Assembly: GCA_905221605.1 (NCBI GenBank)
Contig: CAJNDS010002762.1
Coordinates: 191,907 to 255,906, forward strand
DNA length: 64,000 nucleotides
Origin: Symbiodinium natans
Lineage: Eukaryota; Sar; Dinophyceae; Suessiales; Symbiodiniaceae
Reading direction: 5' to 3'
The first letter of the stretch is position 1, and each line of letters begins with the position of its first letter. The notes under the pieces were generated by a model that did not search any database, was not told the origin of the DNA, and worked only from the letters and a program-made list of their open reading frames with translations. Made by a program: the position numbers and the translations under genes. This document shows, in pieces, positions 38,501 to 47,500 of this stretch.

Positions 38501-41500
38501 TCTTGAACTTGAAGCTCTGATGGACATGCAACGCTTTTTACTAGATGTCTACCAAAGGAAGCGCGTGTCGCAACAGTCGCCTTTGTTGCTTCGCTGAGGA
38601 CTACTTGCTTCTGGTGCGCAGCTGCGTCTGCGGTGTCAGGCGTTCGGGGTCTAGACATTGAATTGAGGCGTCATCCGCTCTCTGCCAGCCAACTGAGCGT
38701 CATGACCGCGGCGTTGAAGGAAACAATGTCGGGCGCTAGCACGAAGTTGCCTGTGGCGGGCCCACACCCACCCCTCTACAGCCTACAAACCCCGAACCCG
38801 ACCCCAATGCGTATTGGATCCACACGCGACTGTAAGTCCATTTAACTCCCACATTCCGGTCCGAAACCCAGCAGATTGAAGCCGAAGCCCGGATTGCAGT
38901 CCCCGTAGCAGCTACAGAGCTGCCGACAGCAAACCTCAAACCACCAGCTCACTGGCATTAGCTGGATGTCGCCCGTTGTTGAGTATCAAATTTAAACTAG
39001 TGCCATCTGAAATCCCTCCCATGCCAGGCGTTTCGCTTTCCAGTTACTTTCCAGCTTGGGGAGGGTCAGGATGCATTTCCGGCTAGCGTGTTCCTTGTGT
39101 TCCTTGTCCTGGGCCTCCAAAGATGCCTCAAGCCTTCTGGAGGTGTCCCGAAATTTGTTCGGATCACTCAGAGGGTTTCGGAGCATGCATATATGGCCCG
39201 TATAGCCCATACAGGGCATGGCACCTAGCCCTGGCTGTGACCCGGACCTGGAAAGCAATACGTTGGGAGATGTGAGCCGTGAACTGGTGGCTGATGGTGG
39301 CTGTGCACCCGGCTCATCATCATCAGAAGTTCGATGGCGAACTCCCAGCGTTGGGCCTCTGCACAAGTTCATGCAGCGACGGAGAGCAGGCAGAGGTGCT
39401 CAAGGCAGAAATCTTCCTGATTTACAGTACGAGCCTTACTAATAATTATATAGGGACCCTAAGGGAATTATTAGTATTTCTTCCGACCCCTTCCGACCCC
39501 TACATTATGCTGATATCGGGCGGGGAACCTTGCTAGTCTAAGTCCGAACTCGTGCCTTCGTGCCTTTTGTGGGTTGCGGAAGGATTTACCGATGTGCTTG
39601 CTGCGTCTCCAAATCAGGGCGAACGAAACGGCCCCTCGGCAAATCAGGGTCCTAAGCGTAACGAGACACAGGGGACTCGAAGCCAGGCCGCCGTGCCTTC
39701 TCGCAGGCGGTGATGGCTGCGTTGAACGCAATAAGGTCCTGGCACAGGAACAATATAGAGATCCCAAATGCCTCCGGTGGGGAAGCCTCCCGTTCCAAAT
39801 TGGGAAACCATGGGAAACCACACATAAGGTAGTTGTGCAAATCACAGCTTAAACCACATGTGGCGCAGGCAAGGGGGCTCAAGATGGTGGCACATGGAAA
39901 ACAAAAATATTTTGGTGGCGTTGGACGTTGTCTTAGTGGTTTTGATAAGGCTATTCCACTTCTCTGTCAGTCCAAAGTTGAACTACCGTCTGGGGTACCA
40001 TACGGCCTTTCGACAAACAGATAGCCTTGACAGTTGCTCAGTAAGCAACACAGCAAGAGTTGCTGAGCTCTGAACACTCAAGAACAACACTCCAGAAGTA
40101 GAACTACATCAAAACGACAAGCCGAATCAACTTTTTCTGGACCGAAAATTTCAAATAGCTTGTGGCAACAGCAGAATGGTCGCTGTGGTTTTCCAGGGGT
40201 GAAAGCATGGTCTCTCAGCAATACAGCAGAGTTAACACAGAAGTACTGATCATGCTGCTGAGCTCTGAACACTCAAGAACAACACTCCAGAACTAGAACT
40301 ATATCAAAACGACAAGCCAAATCAACTTTTCCTGGACCGAAAAGTGGAAATAGCTTGTGGCAACAGCAGAATGGCCACTGTGGGCCTCAAGGGCCTGAGG
40401 CTTGAGGATGGCTGCCCCTAGATTGGGGTGCTTCTAATTTCTTTAAAGAGGGTCGGGGGGGGGGAGGGGGTGGGTGTTTTTATTCACGCAGTGCAACAGT
40501 GCATGGGATTTTCATCGACTTGGGAACCCGTACTCCAAATCCCACTTGCGCTTCCGTGCCGCGCGCGGTAGCACAAGCGACCCCATCCATAGCACAAGTG
40601 CGCGCTATGGCAACCTGTACTTGCGCCATGGATGTGGTCACTTGCGCTTCCGCGCCGTGCGCGGTAGCACAAGTGAGCTTTGGAGTACGGATTCAGGATT
40701 TGGCAAGTGGCTGAAAACACACTCTTTACAGTGAGTGATTTTGGTTGCCTTGCGCTTATGCGCAGCGCGCGGAAGCACAAGTAGGTGAAAACGGACCATT
40801 TAGAACGAGGAATCTTGGCGGACTTGCGCTTACGCGCGGCGCGCGGAAGCACAAGTAGGTGAAAACTGATCATTTAGAACGAGGAATTTTGGCTGATCTG
40901 CGCTGGGATCACGAGGTTGCACTATCCGACACTTTGGAACGGAGCCTCTCCACCGGAGGCATTTGGGATCTTTAGAACCTTACAAGCTTCGAATCCTGCC
41001 CTAAGAGTGCCCTCTCGCGCCTGTTAAGTTGTCTTTCGAAGTCGCTCACTTGAGTGATTCCCTGCGGATCAATCGCAAAACTTCTTGGCAGGAACTTGCT
41101 GGGTTTCATGTGCCCTCGGGCGATAAGCTCCAGAAGTGAACCGAATGCATGCAGAGGAAAAGGCACACATTCGGCTCTTCTAACCTTTGCAATCATCTTT
41201 GCCCGGAAGCCACTGAGCACCAACTTACCTTTGCAACGGCGCCGGAACTGCCGGAACCAGGGCACTGTCTTGAAGCTCGTCGAGCAGAGCGAAGGCAGCC
41301 TTGCGCTGTCAGCATTGGCGTGCATTGTAAAGGGGATTAGGGGTTTAGGGTTTAGGGGGATTTCTACGAGATTCCTTAAAGGAAAAGCGTTGGTCATGTG
41401 CAAAGACAGCTGCCGAATTACTGTAGCCGTTGATTTTCAAAGCTTCTCACAGTCGAGCGGCCGGCCTGAAACTGCTCTAGCACCAGCTAGTCGGGAACGT

Positions 41501-44500
41501 TTGTGCGTTTCCGGCCTTGGGATTTAAAACATCCTTCCAAAAGGTCTGTCGGTGTTTGATCATGACGGTATCCGACGAGACTCAGAAGCAACACAAAAAG
41601 CCCTGAGTTCAAGAGCGGTCGCTTGCGGCAAAGCATCAGTTTTCAGGCGCCGGTTGCTACAGTGTGTTTGTCGCGGCTGCTTTCGAAAGCGGGAGGGATC
41701 GGGAGGGGGTTTCCACAAAGGACGTCTTGGCTGACCCTACGTAAGTCCAAAAAGCTGACCAAAGCCCGAAGCAGGAGCTTGGACCTGACCGGCAATCACG
41801 AAAGCCCAAATGGACCAAAAGCACAATCCTGAGCCTGGTCACGGGTGCTATCCCATCTATAGATATCTATAACTTTGACCCTTTTCCGTCATACTGAGTC
41901 CTCGAAGAAGACAAGGCGCGGATGTTTTTGTGAAGGGGGGTCACGGGTCCACTTAGGCCAACGTAGGCCCACATCTCAGCAGCCTCCCAGAAATGGCCTT
42001 TTGCGCAGGCCTCGGTGGCTCCCAGAGCGTCACGCGTTTCAGAATGGAGATCAGGCACCTTACGGCCCTACCCTGAGCCCTAAACCCTAAACCCTAAACC
42101 CTAAACCCTAAACCCCAATTTTCTTGGGATGTTCCCCCTGGTACTAACAGTCCCTCATCGGGATCCTAATAGGGAGCAACATCCCAAGTCATGCCATTGA
42201 AGAAGGGTGTTTGCTTTCGACTCCAAGTGCATCCCCCCCACTGCAGTGCATGGCAGGTGAAAACTGGTGACGCTGCACCGTCAAGACTTGAAGCTGAAAC
42301 AAACCACAGAACTGCGAAATTCCAGTCCGGGCTCCGAACTGAAATCGCAGCACTGAAACCTCGGTGACTCAGTTCTGCACACCCAAGGAAAAGGATCAAA
42401 AAGTCAAGCTCGAACTTGACCACTATACGGCACTGCACGAGTTTAATTCTGGAAGAGTTTCAGCACGTGCTGAAAGAATGCCCAAACACATTCTCTCTTC
42501 AGCCCAACCTAAGGTACTTGATCAGGATAACCGTATAGAAGAAATTGCCCGCGAATGCCAACACCTATCAGCTGAGGTTTGATATGGTTTGATGAAGATT
42601 TGATTTTTGGGTACACACAGATGCTTTGTGTGGAGGTTGTCAACGGGGGGGCGGAGGCTAACTTGGAGCCCTCTCTGAGAAGAAGCAAAAAACTACCTTA
42701 AGTCTTCTCAGGCCCTCGAGCGATGTGGGGATTTCCCAAACTAGGGGTAAGGGGATCCTATTATTTGGGGATCTACATTGGGGGTCCCCTATATTATTTT
42801 CGTAAGCCCCCATGTATTGGGACATGTACCTCGGGCTGACTCGGGAAGCTCGGGCTGCACCTCCGAGGGGTGCAACCTGAGGGGGCTGGGCTATGTGAGC
42901 CGCTCAGGCAAGGGCACACAAACACAAGAACATAGAGACGGGCTTACCCTAAAATAACAACCGTGTGGGGTTGATGAGAAAGAAACAGAGTATGACTTGC
43001 ATCTAGTTTCTTTTTTCTTCTTCCTTTGGCCTCCTTTGGCTGGAGTCTCTTCACACATTCACCGAGCGCCTTTCTTATCCGGACTTCTGCCGTAGCGGCA
43101 ACACGCAAGCCTTCCAAACCAACCATGGAAACCAAAAGCATGATCAAGCCGTGTGGCAGACGACATTTGGCTGGATGCCGGGCTGCATGCCTGGGTGACA
43201 GAAGCAGTCCGTTTACGCGCTCCGCGGCCCCCTGCTCCCCCCCCCCCACCGGTGTGGCTGTGGGTTTGGGGCTTAGAGTTCTAGGCTCTAGGGGTTTAAG
43301 GTCTTAGGGCTTAGCTCTTTTCAGTTTTGGGGCTTTCGGGTCATGATCGTCTAGGTACTCCTTCCCCCTCCCCCCCCACCTCTTCAGGCATGCGGTTTTA
43401 GGGGTTAGGCTAGGGTTCGACTTCAAGGCTTCTCGTTAAGGGCGGTTTCAGGGCTTGGGGGTTTTGGGGCTTGCAGGGCTTCACTGTTAGGAACTTAGCC
43501 CGGCGGCTCCGGCGCCAGTAGTTTCACGAGTTGTAAAATACCAAATCGATCTCGATCGGAGAAGCGTACGCTGCTTCGCAACCCTTGCTGTCGCAAGTTG
43601 GTACCTCCCATCGTCCCAGGCCCTTGTAGCTCCAACTGGAGAGTTACATGTCAGAAATCCTTGAGCCCCCCAAAACAAACATCCGCCAAGCCCAAGATCC
43701 TGAGACACCGAACAGCTGATAGCGGTCAACATCCCAAAGGCAAGCCCAGCTGCCCTAAACCAAGAAACCCTAAACCCTAAACCCTAAACCCTAAACCCTA
43801 AACCCTAAACCCTAAACCCTAAACCCTAAACCCTAAACCCTAAACCCTAAACCCCCTAAACCTGGGGCAAGGTCGAAGCATCTCCAGCACTTCCAAAGCC
43901 ATCTGAGAAGGGCCGCGTTGGGTTTTGGGGGGTGTCGGGTTGATTGGGGGTTGCTTGGGCTTGAGCAAGTTTCGATGCGTTTTTACTTTTTGGGAGGGCT
44001 GAGGGACTTGCTGAGCAAAAGAGCTTTACAGCCTGGGAGTGAAAGCAACCCTAAGCCACGGTGCATTGAGTGCCCCCCCCCCCCCCCCCGACAGCTGGAA
44101 ACCGCAGTCTCAATGACCCGACCATGATTCACGAATGCCAAGGCCACGAGGTGGCTGGGCCGATTGGAGGTGTTCCTGCGCGTGGTGCCTCTTGCCTAGA
44201 CTTCTACCTAGGACCTATTGGGATGCCCAGAAACTGGAAGACCCAAGCCCTTCAGTTGTGAGCTCCTCCGGGCCGTAACACCTTGCAACCCGCACAAGCC
44301 CACGTGGTCTGCGTGACTGCTCTGAGGGTTGAGGCTTTGTGGAGCTTTCGGGCTGTGCTTTCGGGGAGCCATGGGCTGAGATCTCCTTGCTATGCATTCT
44401 GGATATGGCTTACAGGGCCTTGGGACGCAGTGGGGTGAGGAAAAACCTCGGCCCAGTCTAGGCAAGGAAAGCAACTGCTCCACTCAACACTCATGCGAAG

Positions 44501-47500
44501 GAACCCTGAATGACACGGGCCTCCCATTGTGGACTTTTCCCGCACGCGCTGATGACCGAGGTACAAGCGATGACCTCGATCTTTGCGGGTCAGTCCGCGC
44601 ACATCAGAACTTCTACCTCCCTACCAACTTCCCTGGCAAGCGAATTGGACGCTTGGAGCAAAGGCCTTGAGTCTGAGCTACTCTAAACCCTAAACCCTAA
44701 ACCCTAAGCCCTAAACTAGGGGCGGGTGCACTGCAAGCACTTTCAACACGCACGGACAAGCCAAGCGATGGCAAGTGATGTCAAGCCACAGTTCATTTGA
44801 GCGCTTCCCCGTCACCTAGTTCCGAATCCCGAAGCTCACCCAGCAGGTCGATCACAAGACTCCGAAAGCATGTGGTGGGGGGGCTTTGTTTAGGACTACC
44901 TTGCCATGCCAGAATAGTGTACACGTCTTGTGGAAACCTGGCACGTCCCAACAGAGTTCCCTGATGCTGGCAGCCCCACGTCTGGCGACAATCGTCGAGC
45001 AACTGCCTGGACATGCTACATCGAGAGGCGTATGACTTACTCTACTTGACGGTTGGGCATTGCGTTGAATGCCCAGCCCTTAACTAGGAGAGCTGCAGAT
45101 GAAGCCTCTGCAAAGCGCGCAACCACTTTCCATCTGCTTCCACTGCAGTGGCAAAAACTTCGCCACCTGCAATCGGTGGTTTGAACACCAATGATTTGCC
45201 GAGCGACCGATAAGCCGGTTAAACCTCAAGACGGACGGTATTCGGCCTTATCCCGGTACACGACTTGCAGGCAGGAAGCAGAGGAGATTACTGCCGTACA
45301 GGGTGTGGTGGGGGGGAAGTAGCTTGAGACCGAGAATCGGGGCAATCATGTGGCCAAAATGGCCACGGGCACTCGAAGTGAGTCAAAAACAAATAAAATA
45401 ATAAGAAGAAGAACAATAATAATAACAGTAATAGTCATAATGATAATACCCTAAGAAGTGCTAATTGTAAGTCTGTTGGCCAATGCTGACGTCGGTCCGG
45501 CCTCGGCCAGCAGCGCCACTGGAAGCTGCCCATTCTCCGGTACACCTCAGGCAACTCCTTATCACTATCAGTATTCGCCTCGGCTTCCTGCCGAGAAGCG
45601 TCTGGAACAAGCAGACCCGGATCGGGCCTCCTTCCCCTAACCCAACCCTTCCCCCCATACCAAATTTTCTGACGCCACCCCCCCCCCCCCCCCCCGCCCT
45701 GTGGGACCCCCCCCAATCCCTTGGAGGAGCTGCAAACCGATGCCGTGGAGGGTCCCGCTTGTCGGTGGCTCAGGGGGAGTGCCTCAAAAACCCCCCTCCC
45801 ACCCCAACCCCCCCCACCCCTCACCACCCCCCACCCCCCCCCCCCCCCCCCCCACCCCACCCCCCCCCCCCACCCCCCCCCACCCCCGCCCTCACCCCCC
45901 CCGACCCCCCCCCCCACCCGCTCTGCCCTTCCTCCCTTTTTTGCGAAACCCTCTTTCCTCTTTCCTGTCCTGGGGCCGGCCCGGCTGCCGAGGCGGCGCG
46001 CGCAAGCGTTTACAATTAATATGTTTATTCGTATTACTATTAGTTATTATGATTCTTATTAGTATGGTTATTACTGTTACTATTCCGGTAGGAATCCCGT
46101 TTTCCATCTGTTGAGGACTTGGTACGTTCCCAGACTTAGCGGGAAGTTCCGAATCTGCTACATGTACTTCATTTTACTCACCTCGTCCTGAGGGTTGTGC
46201 TGCCGCGTGAAGCACACAGGAAACAAAGCAGCACAAATCACCGGCGCAGGCAAATGCAATCTGTCCAAAAAAATGGCTTGAAACTTACGTGAACATGTGA
46301 CATCGGGCCAGCAATCCGCTGAAGAACTGAGCATGCTCCGATTTTGAGCTGACATTTCTGCAGTCTCGACATGTGCAGGAATAAAAAAGGATGCATACGC
46401 ATGTGCACTGTCAACCGAGATGCCAACCTTTTGCGACTGCACTGATGCATGCCGAGAAGGTCGTGATGTCGGGATCTGCACAAGGCTCAGCAGAGGGAAC
46501 GGGTGGCGGCAGCAAGCGTAAGAAGATACAAGGCAAGGCATGCGACAGAGAGAGAGGGAGAGACGTGTGCAACAAAAACCCTTTTGGGATAAGTGCCGGA
46601 ACCAATATCTTAGAGAATCTTGAACTTCGCACCTGTGGCCAACGGTTTGAGGCAGTCATGCACAGAAGCTCAAGCCCTCAACCCTAGTAAGCCCTAAGCT
46701 CAAAGCCTGAGACTTCGAGGCTTCTGAGGTTTAGGGTTTGGGGTTTAGCATTTCGGGTTTAGGGTCTCTCTCAGAGTTCCCTTTATTGTGAACATCTTGG
46801 GGAGATGAGTCTGACCTGGGCCAAGCGTTCCAGGGCAAAGCAGCCCCATGGCCTGGCACCATGGCGAAAGGAGTGAATTTGGGTACAAAATCAACAAGAG
46901 ATTTCAACGTCATTGGAGATTTGTCAGTTCCAGGTTCCCAAAAGATATAGAGTGCTTTGGGGCATTTTAGGCACCCCCCAGGAGCAGCGGAGGGGCCAAG
47001 CTGAGAAGACGAAAGGACATGCCAGAAATGCCTCTTGCCATCGGCTGCCTCTTTCGAGAGCGGTGGCCTGGGTTTCAACATCTGCAACTTTTTTGTTGCC
47101 AAATTCTTGTTCTCTCGGCAAAAGAAGGGTCTAGAGAAACTCAATAGCTTCGCAGCGCTGAGTTTCAAGGGATTTCTGTTTCGGGCCTCGGGCCTCGGGC
47201 CTGGCATTAAACTCAAGCGACCACTCATTCATGGATTGGAGAGCGCACTCGCAAGCTAACGCCACGTAGCCACATGAAGATTTTTTTGGGAGGCGAGATC
47301 CCTCGTGCCCGTGTTGAGCGCCTATGCCCAGGGTGTAGCAACCCTAAAGGAGCCTTTCCACTTTTGCACTGCCCTTTCATGCCAGTGTCCTATAGGTCCT
47401 ATGAGTAGAAGCTTCTTCAACCCAAGTACCCGCGATGAAGATTCGGCTCGCACACATATGCCCAAGAGGCATGCCGAAACATGGCAGTGTATCACCACCT

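Larger units (their letters stand above)
119..46767. repeat. Other short telomeric arrays, both orientations
   Basis: Two or more CCCTAAA/TTTAGGG units also occur near 119, 4072, 7130, 10980, 15466, 15664, 15800, 16567, 17640, 21655, 22015, 23821, 24725, 25166, 27811, 30571, 32391, 41337, 42076, 44682 and 46730. None with two intact adjacent units was seen after 46.8 kb. Confidence 0.9.

Noticed and set aside
42249-42582. Plus-strand coiled-coil-like frames
   Set aside because: The minus strand over part of it is a whole PPR unit with an acceptor.
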